A stretch of 64,000 nucleotides of DNA from Amoebidium appalachense (GCA_963693365.1 CAVNZM010000003.1:11036001-11100000); one strand, 5' to 3'; counted from the first letter of the stretch, positions 26,275-38,230 are shown. Numbers and translations: made by a program. The notes: generated by a model not told the origin, from the sequence alone.

Positions 26275-26410
26275 CTAGGCTTTCATTTTTGGTTTGTGAA
26301 GGTTTCGTACACCATACACATTTAAGTATTAACGCTTCACACTTCATTACCCTGTGGTTGGTTTTGTGCGAAAGCTCGACACATTTTGAACATCATAGGC
26401 TGTGTGAAAA
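24480..26410. other. intergenic region between H3 and the transporter
   Basis: No gene recognised. Contains a C-run at 25088-25115, a tandem duplication of ATGCGAGTCACTCGGATTAT (about 25528 and 25575) and an interrupted (GT)n region at 25600-25800. Another C-run at 26241-26272 lies about 140 bases before the transporter start. The GT-rich part gives spurious Cys/Val and His/Thr frames on the two strands. Confidence 0.6.
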
Positions 26411-27577
26411 ATGACGGTGCAGAATTACGGCGCCACTCCCACCATGGATCCAAGTGCCCTACCACCACCCCCGACTCAGTCGGCATTTATACGCATTTCC
26501 AAGGCCATACAGAAGTTCATTATCGATGAGTTTCTTCTAATTTCTTTTGCTGCGGCAACAATCATTGCACTGCTTTTCCCCTCCCCGGGAGCAGCGGCAA
26601 GCAAGCCTGTGTTTTTGGGTATGCATGTTTTTATGTCCATCAACAACTTCATCGTTTTCCTCATCTCCGGCCTGACACTCAAAACGGAGGACTTCCGTCA
26701 GATTAAGAAACACTGGATCGGTGCCCTATACGGCGTACTCGCAATCCTTCTCATCACCCCCGCTTTCGGTTTCATAACACCCCGTCTTCCCATCCAACCA
26801 CCAGAATTCGCAATCGGTCTCACCATTTTCTGCGTCGTGCCCACAACATTGGGTGTAGGTGTTACTCTTGTGGCTGAGGCCAAGGGAAACCAGCCCCTCG
26901 CTTTGTTCCTTACAGTGGTAACCAACATGCTCGGGATCCTTTCCATGCCTCCCCTCCTAAAGCTCCTCTTCTGGGCGGCAGAGAGCGGAGCTGCGCCAAC
27001 GGTCGACCCGGTTTCTCTGTTTGTCAAGCTCGTTGTTACGGTTGTAGTTCCTACCATAATAGGAAAGGTCGCCACCAGCTATTCTGCACATGTGCGCAAT
27101 TTTGTTAAAGAACACAAGGTTTTCCTCAAGCTTTTCAGCACCCTCCAGCTCGCTCTGATTCTCTGGCAGACACTGAGCGGCGCACAGAACATCATCATGC
27201 AACAGAGCCCGGTGGATATCCTCATCGTTTTCTTCGTTGCGGCTGCGCTTCATGTTGTGATGCTCATTTTCAATGCGTTGGTCGTATTCCCGACCTCTCT
27301 TCCGCTTCAGGAAGCAATTGCTGTTGTTATAATGGCCAGCCAAAAGAGTTCCCCCGTCGCGGTTGCTGTGATTAGTTACATCACACATGACCCCAAGCAG
27401 CTTGGTTTGTTCATCATCCCGTGTGTTCTTGGCCAGTTGAGTCAAATCTTCATTGGGTCTTTCCTGGCTAAGTATTTCGCGAAGAAGGTTCGGAAAGCGG
27501 AAATAAGAGATGAAGTGGCTAGCTCAAGGGCTCTGCCAGAGACAAAAGCAGCTCAAAGCTTGACAGAGGATGTTTAG
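26411..27577 (+). CDS. SBF-like (bile acid:sodium symporter family, SLC10A7/RCH1/BASS4 type) membrane transporter
   Basis: A single uninterrupted frame of 388 codons, the only clearly intronless gene in the window. About ten hydrophobic helices start near residue 40 after a Pro-rich N-terminus. Family-like blocks are FLISGLTLKTEDFRQI (about 77-92), CVVPTTLGVGVTLVAEAKGN (about 141-160, the conserved Pro-Thr-Thr and Gly-Asn of the family) and TNMLGILSMPPLL. The C-terminus is charged and cytosolic-looking. Family members move organic anions, or in the RCH1/SLC10A7 branch modulate calcium entry at the plasma membrane; BASS4 is plastidic. I cannot choose between substrates. The ATG at 26411 is the first in frame and follows a reverse CCAAT at about 26357. 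AATAAA at 27851 may serve as its polyA signal. Confidence 0.88.
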   Translation: MTVQNYGATPTMDPSALPPPPTQSAFIRISKAIQKFIIDEFLLISFAAATIIALLFPSPGAAASKPVFLGMHVFMSINNFIVFLISGLTLKTEDFRQIKKHWIGALYGVLAILLITPAFGFITPRLPIQPPEFAIGLTIFCVVPTTLGVGVTLVAEAKGNQPLALFLTVVTNMLGILSMPPLLKLLFWAAESGAAPTVDPVSLFVKLVVTVVVPTIIGKVATSYSAHVRNFVKEHKVFLKLFSTLQLALILWQTLSGAQNIIMQQSPVDILIVFFVAAALHVVMLIFNALVVFPTSLPLQEAIAVVIMASQKSSPVAVAVISYITHDPKQLGLFIIPCVLGQLSQIFIGSFLAKYFAKKVRKAEIRDEVASSRALPETKAAQSLTEDV

Positions 27578-28474
27578 ATCCCGTATGTGGCAAACAACGG
27601 GCAATGAGGTGGTATGTTGTATATAGGGAGCATGTTTGATGTAAACGTCCGTGTAATTTAAAAAGGTTGGGGTAAAGAGAGCCAGTACTAGTATGTAAAC
27701 ATGGCGTGGCGGTGTAGTAGATGTAAGCGGAGGGAGATTTTATCACAAGCTACCAAAGTAAGCGGTATGTATGTTTTAGTAGTTGTACTACTGTGGTATG
27801 AAGAGGTTGGTGAGTGTGGTTACAAAAGCAGCCGGAGGTTGCCTATAAGAAATAAATTTGAATCTTGCACTTTGGTAGCAAACCAAGGATTTGCTACCAA
27901 AGTGTGCCAGAGCCAACAGCCCCTCCCCCCCCCCCTCACCCCCCACCCCCAACACACACACACTCATCCACCTACTCGCCTCCCCTTGCTGGGAGGGTCC
28001 CCGGCCCTGATCTCTACGCACTACGATTTGCAAAGTCTTCACATACAAACACACACAGACACAGACACACCGAGGCCTCATTATAAGCACAATTTCGACG
28101 GTAGCGTTCACAGCGCTAGCCCACAGCCACCTGCGGTAAATACACCAGGAATCGAATATGATAGCTTGCCCTGTCTACCTTATTAAAGAACCGTGTGATT
28201 ATGGGTGCGTAGTCACATCCATGTTGATCTAATGTAACTGCTCGAAATGAATATTGAATAGCTTTTTATAGGGTGTGAAGAGATTTTATAGTTATAAGTA
28301 TAGCCGGCTTGCTTTAACAATCTTGGCGGGAAAATCGCGATACGGTAATCGTTCTTGGCCCTCCGAACATACTAAAGGGCGGCACCACAGGAAAGTTTTG
28401 GTTTTGCTTGTCGCTTGCCATTTTTACTTTGAAAAATCTCGAGATCTTGCGTTCCTTTTTGACTACTTGCGAGG
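27578..28474. other. intergenic region between transporter and RING gene
   Basis: Holds the transporter 3' UTR, a hairpin at 27867-27905 (described separately), a short C-run at 27923-27936 and an interrupted CA stretch at 28050-28070. No additional exon is convincing. Confidence 0.6.
27867..27905. repeat. inverted repeat/hairpin downstream of the transporter
   Basis: GCACTTTGGTAGCAAA at 27867-27882 pairs with TTTGCTACCAAAGTG at 27890-27904 around a 7-base loop. The core GCTACCAAAGT occurs a third time at about 27749. It lies just after AATAAA (27851) and could be a 3'-end structure or a remnant of a small element. Confidence 0.8.
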
Positions 28475-29415
28475 ATGGCGAGCTACTTTGACGACCACCA
28501 AGAGCGCGAGGCAGACAGAGAGAGGAGGTTAAACATGGAAAATGCTGGCTTTGACCCGACCGACCCGGAGAGCATTCTGGCACACCTTGGTGTGGTAACA
28601 AGAAAGTACGTGAAACGGTTAGCAAGAAAAGTAGTGGAGGGGAAGATGGTGTCAAGAGATCTGTTGGAGGAAGATTGGTGAGAGAGATCTCGGGGGGGGG
28701 TTAACGTGAGGCTTTGTGGCAAACGCCTTTTGTAGAAAGTATCTAGTGGACAGGGTAATTAAGGCGAACTTTTGTTGTAAACTGCTTCTCACTCAATCAT
28801 CTATTTCTCCCCTGAACCGGCCAGCTTTGAACGTTACGCTCCCTAGCGCAAATGCTACATGTTTAAACGCACATTGACCCGTGCGTGTTGGGCATCAGAC
28901 GGGCACACTTCTGCTTGTGTTTGCCTTTCTGGCATATGTAGATTCAGATGTGCATAGGCTGGCAGGTCTAAACATCTGCTTTTGTAGCAAAGATGCACAC
29001 AATTACACGGGCGCCGTTCTCTGCTGATATGATACAATCTTGAACCGAAGAGTGCAATCATTGCTCCACACGCTAGTGCGCACGCAACGACGGACAGAAC
29101 ACACATCCTTTCTACGCCTGCGCACATAGCCTCGAACCTACACATATTTTGAGCACGCATGCAAAAGATCCAGCACGCACACGCCTACCTACACACCAAG
29201 ATACAGGTGCGCGCACACACACACACTTACACACACACACACACTCACACACACACACACAGACGTACACACACGCGCGCGCACACACACACACTCACAC
29301 ACACACACACACACACACAAACGTACACACATGTGCGCGCGCGCGCGCACACACACACACACACACATGCACACACGCACATCCCCTTCCCCCCTCCCCT
29401 CTCCCCCCCCCCCCT

Positions 29416-29455
<40 letters not shown>

Positions 29456-30240
29456 ACCCACACACTCTAAACGTTTATATCTACAGCCAACAACCGCCAG
29501 CATCTAAGGCCGTTATCGACACCCTGCCCACATTCAAAATCACCGCGGAAGAGTTTGGTATTGAGCCCCCCCCTCCCCTCCCCCCCGTGTTCTTTCTTTC
29601 CCCCCCCCCCCCCCTCCCCCCCCCCTTTCCCCCCTCCTCCCAAAAGCTGCATGTAGGAACACCAACAACCACTAAATTGCATCAAGATTTCTTTGATGGT
29701 TCGTTTAGGAGTGCAATCATCTTGGACCTGAACGTTTTTCACTTACGTCTGGCGCGGTTTTTCCTTTTTTTCTTTTTCCTTTCTCTATTTTTCTCTCTCT
29801 TTTTTTTTTTCGGTGGTGGTGGTGGTGGTGGTGGTGGTGGTGGTGGGGGGGGGGGGGGGGGGGGGGGGGCACAAACTTTTAAATATTACTGCATATAATG
29901 ATTTGCATATCACAGCAGCATACGGATAAGCAAATGCTAAAGCAGATATCATAGCATTTTGGTTCACATTTATTTTTCAAACACAATTTTGAGATATCCA
30001 TAAACACATGGCCTAAACATCAAAGCATATATGAATAAATATGTAACCCAATTTCCACAACACATAAACGGATTAACATTAATTCCGAATACCTTCTATG
30101 CTCCTCCCTTTTAACCTCCTCCCCTCCCCCCCCCCCCTCCCGTGCCCTCTTCCTGGCTTCCTTGCAAATCCCCCCCCCCCAACACACACACACACACTCT
30201 CTCTCTCTCTCTCTCTTTCTCATCTCTCGCTCTCTTTCTC

Positions 30241-30315
<75 letters not shown>

Positions 30316-30594
30316 CTCTCTCCCTCTCTTAGGCAGCCGCCCCTGATTTTCCTCAAACACAAATGCTCACATCTTCGACTCTTTTCCCCTTCTTGCTATT
30401 AACTGTCATCCCCACTGCAACTAACACATAAAATCCTGTATACCTTGTAGTTTTTGCACTGAAAATAAGGGCGTATGGATCGAGGATTACAAGCGTAAAT
30501 ATCTGACACTATCTGACACTCACTCATCCCCCACATCCCCCCCCCCCCCCCCCCCCCCCCCCCCCACACACACACATGCAGGCACGCACGCACA

Positions 30595-30657
<63 letters not shown>

Positions 30658-30788
30658 CCAAAGGTGCTAGCTGTGCTGTCTGCATGGAAGCCTTTCCACT
30701 CAACGCCCACCCGACCCGTCTCCCATGCTTTCACTTATACCACAGGGTAAAGTGCCCCCCCCCCCCCCCCCCCTCCCCCCCCCCCCCC

Positions 30789-30827
<39 letters not shown>

Positions 30828-30967
30828 ACCACCACCACCACCACCCCCTTCCGAACCTCTCTCCCACCTGCATTCTTTTCTTCTTTCATCTCATAATGCA
30901 AACGATCTCATTGTGCAGGCTTGTTTCTTTAACGTGTGTTTCTGCTGCCTCTCATTCATAACATTCA

Positions 30968-31008
<41 letters not shown>

Positions 31009-31740
31009 ACCTACTTCCCCTTAACAAAAACGCATGAACATTAAAATGCACTCGGCGCACATGTCTTTATATTGTACTTATTTTTTCGTACCTTCTAACA
31101 CACACACACACACACACCCTTCCCCCGGTTTCTCTCTCTATCCCACCCTACCCCATCCCTTCTTTCACCCGACCTTGCGACACACGTGTTGGTACATGTT
31201 CGAGTGTTATCAAATGTTTAACGGTTGGTGGGCAGTGGTTTGTATGTATGGCTAAACGTGTTGCTTTCACAGGGAGTTTTTTTTCTTTTCTTTTTTTTTT
31301 CCCCCAAGATCTGGGGGGGGGGGGGGGGGGGGGCATCGTGAAAGTGTGTGTGTGCGAGTGCGTGTGTGTGTGTGCGCGCGCTGTGTTGGGTGTGTGTTTG
31401 TGTGTGTGTGCGCGTGTGTGTGTGCGCGTGTGTGTGCCGCGCGAATGTGTGTGTGTGTGAATGTGTGTGAGAGTGGTTGTACGTGTATCTGTACTGTATT
31501 AGTAGAGGCGGTTTTGAAGGTGGCAGTTTCCACTAGACATGCGAAGACGTTCCAGTGTAGCGTCCTGCATTCCATTTGACATTCTTCTACTCACAGGAAT
31601 GTGTCGTGGAATGGCTTAAACGGCACAACAACTGCCCGACGTGCAGACACGAATTGGAAACGGACGACCGATTGTACAACGACGAAAAGACGAGAGAGAG
31701 GGTAGAGAGCAGGGGACCCCCTCCTTCCATGTTTGGATAA
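28475..31740 (+). CDS. RING-H2 finger protein, probable E3 ubiquitin ligase (RNF126/RNF115-like tail)
   Basis: Four exons with matching phases: 28475-28677, 29487-29557, 30658-30746, 31597-31740, giving 168 aa. The N-terminus is charged and helical ([18 protein letters not shown]). Residues 71-91 carry [12 protein letters not shown], the short motif that precedes the RING in RNF126/BCA2-type ligases. The RING-H2 is complete: C97, C100, C115, H117, H120, C123, C134, C137 ([20 protein letters not shown]). Trp127 is at the usual E2-contact position. It should transfer ubiquitin from an E2 to unknown substrates in the cytosol. It is short for the family and lacks the N-terminal zinc finger of RNF126. 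The last ten codons fall inside a minisatellite. Introns carry C-runs, (CA)n and a (CT)n tract. Confidence 0.88.
30182..30312. repeat. (CA)n-(CT)n compound microsatellite in RING intron 2
   Basis: Short CA tract then long CT tract between exons 2 and 3 of the RING gene. The sense strand is pyrimidine-rich. Confidence 0.95.
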
Positions 31741-32160
31741 TAAATACAAAATCTCGTTTCTTTCCTTTTATGGTTAAATGGGCGGCTTTATATGGTCAGG
31801 GGGCACCCATCTTCCATGTTAACGTTTGGATAGTTTCTTTCCTTTCATAGTAAAATGGGTGGCTTTATATGGTCAGGGGACCCCCTCCTTCCATGTTTGG
31901 ATAGTTTCTTTCCTTTCATGGTAAAATGGGTGGCTTTATATGGTCAGGGGACCCCCTCCTTCCATGTTTGGATAGTTTCTTTCCTTTCATGGTAAAATGG
32001 GTGGTTTTATATGGTCAGGGGACCCGCACCCTCTATGCTTGGATAGTGTATAGATCAATAATGTGTGTGTTTCTTTCCATATATAGTTAAGTGGGTGGTT
32101 TTATATGGTCAGGCCTAAGGGGCTCCCACCTTCCATGGTTGGATGGTTTCTTTCCTTATA
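31710..32160 (+). repeat. 71-bp minisatellite that starts inside the last RING exon
   Basis: The unit CAGGGGACCCCCTCCTTCCATG...TTTGGATA followed by TTCTTTCCTTTCATGGTAAAATGG... repeats at 31710, 31797, 31874, 31945, 32016 and, degenerated, near 32110. Central spacing is exactly 71 bases. The first unit contains the final codons and stop of the RING gene. The others have GGATAG where the first has the GGA-TAA stop. Confidence 0.92.
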
Positions 32161-32576
32161 GGGTAAAGTGGTTGGCTTTATATATGGTTAACGGCTTGGT
32201 TTATGCGTATGTACATGGTAGGGTGCGTGTGTTTTGTATGTTTTGAAGATTGTTGTTCAATTGCTGTTTTTTATGGACTTTTGTGCTATGATAGTAGGCT
32301 GTAGCAAATGGAAAGAAGGTTGAAGGGCGACACAAGGAAGAGGAATGAATACAAGTCTGTATAATAATTAAAGAAAGGTGTCACGCTTCTACCCTACTCA
32401 GGTGCATGCACACGCTCAAAGGTGCATATACCGGCACTCGCGCACGCATGAACACCACGCGCACACACGGACACACATGCACTGGCACAGGCACTTGCTT
32501 GCATGCACGTGCGGACCCGAGCACATATAACCCACACAACCCCCCCCCCCCCCCCCCAAAAAGAAAAAAAAAAAAA

Positions 32577-32608
<32 letters not shown>

Positions 32609-32780
32609 AAAAGAAGAAAAAGATAGAAAAGAAAACACTTACACACACACAACACACATGTACACACGCACTCACATGCACATTGCGCCCCCGCACTCAG
32701 GCGATCGCACAGCGGCACACACATCTGCAACTATATATATAGCAGATCAATAAAGTCAAACCCCCCCCCCCCCCCCCTCC

Positions 32781-32813
<33 letters not shown>

Positions 32814-33553
32814 CATCCCCCCGGTCTCCCCTCCCTATAGTATACCCCTTCCCCCCCGCTCCTTCCCACCTAGAAACACTAGCGCTTGTGTGATCAAGAC
32901 TGGGTGGGCTAGTATGTGCTTTTGTTTGTGTGCTTGTGCAAACCGTTACTTGCTTGTGATGTTTGAATTTAAATAATTCATCGGCCTAACTCCAGTGCTA
33001 AGGGGAGGGGTGTGTGTGTGTGTGTGTGTTCTTACAGGGTGGGTGGATGGTGGTGGTGGTGGTGGTGTGTGTGTGTGGGGGGGGGGGGCTCGAGTATACG
33101 TATATTTGAGCCAAAGCGGTTTGCGGAAAGTACCGAATGCCACAAATTCCGGTATTGACTTCATGAAACATTTTAATCAAAATGGCAACGAGAACCAAGT
33201 ATCAAAGAATTGCAACCGTTAAGAAAAACAGAATTGAGCAGAAAGCTATGATTATCACATAACAATTGATACATAACATATGTACATACTTTGGTTACGA
33301 CCGGCTCATTGTAATTCAACACGATATTCTACGATTGCAACATTCCCGCGCCCCCGATTGCTATACCTATGCTTGACTTTAAAAACTTGAAATTGCGGCT
33401 CACATGACTAAAAACTATTAAAGACTTTCATAGTACCGACAGCTCATATCGCCTGCAAAAACTAGGCACACAATCATGCCACCTACCGTGACTTTAAACA
33501 CATTAAATTTGATATTGACTACAGCTTAAATCAAATTAAAGTTAAAAATCCTA
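32161..33553. other. spacer between convergent RING and unknown minus-strand genes
   Basis: No gene recognised. It includes an interrupted CA stretch (32400-32540), a C-run/A-run/GAAA block (32541-32620), C-runs at 32761-32808 and a GT/GGT tract at 33010-33088. From about 33090 the sequence is unique and AT-rich and is probably the 3' UTR of the minus-strand gene ending at 33554. Confidence 0.55.
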
Positions 33554-35776
33554 TCAGTCATCCTCGCACCAATCAACAAACAGCCTCTTTTTCAAGTCAT
33601 CCGCACATTTGCCTGCCGGCTGCAACGAAAGAATCATGGGTGTCTCCTCAGGGGGCACACTCATACTCCCATCACCATTATAACTAGAATTTATCGAGGC
33701 AATATCATTGGATAACGCGGGAGTGATAATATATGGTGTATGTTCATGCTCAGGAGCTAAAAAGCTTCCTATTGTATTCTCGTTATTACACGCATATTTG
33801 GTATTATTCTCTGTCGAGTGGAGGTCATTCGGTGTCCCAGGGTAGAAATTCATTCGCTTGGTCTGGATTTGCACCGCCTTCAACCCGCTTTCGTTCATTG
33901 GCCGCTTTTCCACCAGCGGCATCCTGAAATCTCCTTGGCCATCATCCTTAGCCTTCCAATCGAAATCACCCGTTCCGTTAAATTCTCTAGTGGGAGGATT
34001 TATGTTTTGGTTCGCCTTCTTTCTGCTCAAAGTTTCCACCACCACATCGGACGTAATTGTAATTTTTCGTCGTGCATCTTTTTGCGTAATTATTTGCGGT
34101 GTCATTCCCACAGGCGAGGAGTCGCGTGAAACATAATCTGATGCGAATAATTGGTTGCACGCTCCCTTGGCTCCACCAATCAATTCGGTCGAGAAGGAAA
34201 GATTTTCGTCATCCTTACCGATTTTAACATCGAAAATAGAACCGATAACGGGAGCGTTTCGCTTGCAGGGCACGATCGGGGATGCGTCGGGCAAAAGTAA
34301 ATTTACGATTGCGCTCGAATTTATGTTTGTTCCTGAGTTTATGTTGGTGCCCGAAAGCAGCATAATGGTGGTGTCTAGGATGTCATCGGTGAAATTTGGA
34401 TGGTGGGCGGAACGAGAGGAAGAACATGGGGTGGAAGTTGAAAACGGCGGAGATTCTGAAGCGAATGTATGTTTTTCGTGTGTGCTTGTAGGTTGAGGTG
34501 TTGTGTTTTTGGTTGGAGGGGTGGGTGGTGGCAGTGGTAGTTGTGGTGGTTGTGTGTGTGCAAGTGTCTTGTTCTTTGAAGGTCGGGTAGGTGACGAGGG
34601 TAGAGCGGGTTGTGTGAGATTGGGTGCTGTATTTTTTGATGGTGGGGTGGGTGATGGTGGTGGTGGTTGTGTGTGTGTGAAATGGTGTGGCTGTGGTGCA
34701 TCTGCTTGGGCCTTTCCCTCTACCGATGGGAAGCTACCGGAAGACTCTACTATATTTCTAACGTTGGTTGCTGATTGGGTCGATTCTTCTGCGTACAGCC
34801 AATCACAAAAAGGCATGTCCACGCTAAGGTCCACATCCGGGTTTGCAGCGGTGGGAAGGGGGGCCCAACAGATTTTACCCTCCGAATTTCGTGCGTTGAA
34901 GCCAAGAGGGATATCCCACTGGTTGCTATCGCTCGCAAATTCGCCAGGTTTCAATTCTATAGGTAAGGAATCGGTGTCGACATCTGCAAACATACTATCC
35001 GTAGCTACCAAGCCCGGGGATAGGTGTTCCTCGTGTAGTATATCACCCGTTTCGGATATCTCGTCTCGTACCGGGGGGGCTTTTCCCGATGGATATTCCG
35101 GACGAAAAGCCACGGGATTGGTCGGCGGTAGTAGTAGCAGTGTGTTTTCGTTTCCCGATTTTTCACAGGTCCGATTGCGCGATTCGTTTGGAATAATGCC
35201 GGCCGGAGCCACGGGTGCCGCCACAACCAGACAGGAAGTTTCGCACCCGCTTGGTATTAATGGTGCTAACCGATTGTCCGATCCATTGCTCAAATCATCC
35301 GTATGTTCCCGATTAGGTTGTACTAAATCTCCCTCTGGCGTATCATTTCCCCTCTCTAGAACTGAGAAATCGGCATAGCAGTCATACCAATTTAGGCCAA
35401 GATCTTGGGCGTAATCGGAATCTGAACGGGGATCCCGTACTTGTGATTGGCTCACACGATCGCCGAAGTCAGGGGTTCCGTTTGGAGGGCGGCCGGAATG
35501 AGCGAACATAGGCTCGATCGGCTTAATCGGGTGGGAGTAATCAGGATAGATTGGGCGATGGGATGGGATGGGGTAATCCCAAATCGGGACCTCGGTATGG
35601 CTATCATCCAATTGGAAGCTGTCGTCCAGATAGGATATCTGATCGATTTGATTGGTTGATTGGATCTCATTGTTATCATTAACCGGTGAATGTGGTGGGG
35701 CGGAGGGGGGAGTAGCCGGTGAGGGGAAAATGGTGGACGACTGGCTGTGCTGGTTGAGTTCGGAAGACACAGAGGC
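33554..35776 (-). CDS. large terminal exon of an unrecognised, mostly disordered protein
   Basis: A 741-codon open frame including the stop, with GC-balanced codon use like the neighbouring exons. There is no in-frame ATG at its 5' end. It is preceded at 35777 by a pyrimidine-rich CACGTTCAG acceptor, so it is the last exon of a spliced gene entered in phase 0 (first residues ASVSSELNQ). The protein is Ser/Pro/Asn/Asp-rich with no transmembrane segment. Residues about 363-440 contain three proline-rich repeats with a PS/PT-KN core (PPSKNTAP, RPSKNKT, PPTKNTT). A short duplication GTNINSGTNINSS lies further on. The C-terminal half has charged, more ordered-looking stretches (SIFDVKIGKDDENLSF, RKITITSDVVVETLSRKK) and ends KRLFVDWCEDD. 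I do not recognise a domain. A scaffold or transcription-related role would be guesswork. Confidence 0.7.
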   Translation of the reverse strand, partial: ASVSSELNQHSQSSTIFPSPATPPSAPPHSPVNDNNEIQSTNQIDQISYLDDSFQLDDSHTEVPIWDYPIPSHRPIYPDYSHPIKPIEPMFAHSGRPPNGTPDFGDRVSQSQVRDPRSDSDYAQDLGLNWYDCYADFSVLERGNDTPEGDLVQPNREHTDDLSNGSDNRLAPLIPSGCETSCLVVAAPVAPAGIIPNESRNRTCEKSGNENTLLLLPPTNPVAFRPEYPSGKAPPVRDEISETGDILHEEHLSPGLVATDSMFADVDTDSLPIELKPGEFASDSNQWDIPLGFNARNSEGKICWAPLPTAANPDVDLSVDMPFCDWLYAEESTQSATNVRNIVESSGSFPSVEGKAQADAPQPHHFTHTQPPPPSPTPPSKNTAPNLTQPALPSSPTRPSKNKTLAHTQPPQLPLPPPTPPTKNTTPQPTSTHEKHTFASESPPFSTSTPCSSSRSAHHPNFTDDILDTTIMLLSGTNINSGTNINSSAIVNLLLPDASPIVPCKRNAPVIGSIFDVKIGKDDENLSFSTELIGGAKGACNQLFASDYVSRDSSPVGMTPQIITQKDARRKITITSDVVVETLSRKKANQNINPPTREFNGTGDFDWKAKDDGQGDFRMPLVEKRPMNESGLKAVQIQTKRMNFYPGTPNDLHSTENNTKYACNNENTIGSFLAPEHEHTPYIITPALSNDIASINSSYNGDGSMSVPPEETPMILSLQPAGKCADDLKKRLFVDWCEDD

Positions 35777-36187
35777 CTGAACGTGAGGAATGAAAGGGGT
35801 GAATGGATGACAGGAAAAGGTGTGTGTGTGTGCGTGTGCGTGTGCGTGTGTGTGTGTGCGCGCGGCGTGTGCGTGATTTGGGGAGAAGGGGGGTGGGGGA
35901 GGATGTTGTTAGAACATTGTCTTTGGCGATGGGTTGATTGTCAGTGTTGAGGTGGTGACAGAGTAAGGGGAGGTGGAAGCAGGAGGGGGCAGGCGGGCAG
36001 AGGTGGTGCGTGTGTGTGTGTGTGTGTGTTGTGTGTGTGTGGGGGGGGGGGGGGGGGGAGGGTCGGTGCGGGAGGGTGTGAGGAGGAGGAGGGGGGGGGG
36101 GGGGGGGGGGTAAAAAGATTCAAGTTACTCAAAATCAATGCCCAGGCACATTATGTGTACGGCTGAAATCTTTTGGGGGGGAGGGAG

Positions 36188-36218
<31 letters not shown>

Positions 36219-36510
36219 AGGGGGAGGAGGAGGGATAGGAACATGTAGGAGAGAGAGGGAGAGGAGGAGGACTAAAGATCAAATCTTAATCAGAAGGCAG
36301 AGTTTGGGAGGGGGAAGGGAGGGAAAGAGGGAGGAAAGGGGAGAGAGGGAGGAGGAGTTAAAAAGAGAGGAAGCGGCGGAGGGGGGGAAGGGCCCCGGAT
36401 GGGGGGGGGGGGGGGGGGGGGGGGGGGGGAAGAGAGGAAGGTAGCGAGAGAAGGAGGGAGGAGGGATGAGCTGAGGGAGCAAGGGCCCCCCGGGGGGGGG
36501 GGGGGGGGGG

Positions 36511-36764
36511 GTTTGAATGCGTCATAAAGTACGAAGTACACAAGAACAGCGGATAACACGATGCAGAATGCAAGCCATACATAAAGAGTATGCATAAAAA
36601 ACAGAGCCCATCCTCAGGGGGGCCCCACGTCATCCACAGTACCCGAGTTTCGACCTATTCACCTCGTTAACGAAACCCAACTCAGATACTGTTTCATTTG
36701 ATCATGGGTAGGTGACCCGTCTTGATCAGAGACGAGCAGGGTTACTGATGCAGGCAAGGGCAGT
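36511..36764 (-). mobile_element. C-tailed interspersed element, copy 2
   Basis: The reverse strand reads TGCCCTTGCCTG ... GTAACCCTGCTCGTCTCTGA ... TATCTGAGTTGGGTTTCGTT ... CTGAGGATGGGCTCTG ... GACGCATTCAAA and then a C-run (plus-strand G-run at 36489-36511). This is the most complete copy and has no C-run between its halves. It lies on the minus strand, matching the predicted direction of the host gene. Confidence 0.85.
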
Positions 36765-37454
36765 AGGAAAGGCCGGGGGTTAAAGTTGCAGCAGTAAGCA
36801 GAAGCAAGAAAAATATAGATATGAACTCAGGAGACGGGGCTTCTGGGAAGGGTGGCACACACATGAGGTTGTGTAGATGTTGGGGTGAAGAGGGAGCACG
36901 GACCGAGGCTGTCTTGGGTGGAGGTCTGCGTGGGCGTAGGGTGCTGGGGTGGCCCACCTGCACATGATTTTAAAATTTGATTGATATTATAATTATTTAC
37001 GCTGCCTAAAGTGGAAAGTAATTGTGGTGTCTAAACGAGTGTCTTCTTCTTGGCTTAATTTCTTTTCTTTTTTTCCTCTCTTTTTTTGTTTTTGTTTTTC
37101 TTTTTTCCCCTTTTTATTTCTTCTCAGTCTGGGGTGGATGTTTGGGTGGGGGTTAGGATGCGCAGGTGCCCCACCTTGGAAACAAACAGAATACATACAT
37201 GCTTTTTTTTTAAAAGGGTAAAACCTACTAGTGAAGTTGTGAAACTCGGGAGTAAAAACGTAAGATGTGGTTGTCTGTGGCTATCTGTGTATCCATAAAC
37301 GTAGTGCTTTCTTGGTTCTTTCTTTCTTGCACCTCCCCCCCTCTCGCCCCCCCCTTTTTTTCCCCCACTTCCTCTTTTTCCTTTTTCCTTTTTTTTGCCC
37401 CCCCCCCCCCTCCTCTGTAGGAGGCAGTAACAAAACCACATGGGTGGTTCACAC

Positions 37455-37669
37455 TCTTGAGAGGTGGCCGGCGGGTGGACGATTGGATGCTGGAGATTGG
37501 AAAATTGGGGGGGGGGGGGGGGGGGGAGGGGGGGGGGAGGGGGGGGGGAGGGGGGGCATACTTAGGGCATGTAGCTGTTTGAGTATTGTGAGACCAGATG
37601 GCAAGCCCACAACCCTTATCTGGGTGGTATAGTTCTGCGGTGTGTGTGTGTTTTTGTGTGTGTGTGTAC

Positions 37670-37700
<31 letters not shown>

Positions 37701-37712
37701 ATAAGCGGCCAA

Positions 37713-37747
<35 letters not shown>

Positions 37748-37998
37748 GGGGGTAGTTTCAGTAAATTGCAATATTGTTAGAATATAATAATACAATATAT
37801 GGAGACTGTGGCTGTCTAAAAGAAGCATCTTCCGATAAAATCTCCATTGTGCAGGGTAAGAAATTTCCGTCCAACAGAACGGAAGGAACAGGGTGAGAAA
37901 TTGGCAATGCAAGGGGGGAGGAGGGGGAGGGGGAGGGGGTGGAGGGGAGGGCGGGTGGATAGGTGGGTGGATGGGTGGGTGGGTGGGTGTGTGTGTGT

Positions 37999-38036
<38 letters not shown>

Positions 38037-38180
38037 TAAAGAGAAAGTGCAAACACAAATAATGAGAGGTGCACATGTAGTGTCCGTGGTAAACAACCAA
38101 ACACAAAAACACAGACACAGTATGCATGCGCGCTCAAGTCCATACCATAGCAAGCAAGCAAGCAAGCAAACACGCACACA

Positions 38181-38212
<32 letters not shown>

Positions 38213-38230
38213 GGCACGCGCGTGCGCGCG

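Noticed and set aside
27701-27760. Possible start exon MAWRCSRCKRREIL with a GTAAGC donor in the transporter 3' UTR
   Set aside because: It has a CxxC-like start and a donor, but no downstream exon continues it and it lies within the likely transporter transcript.
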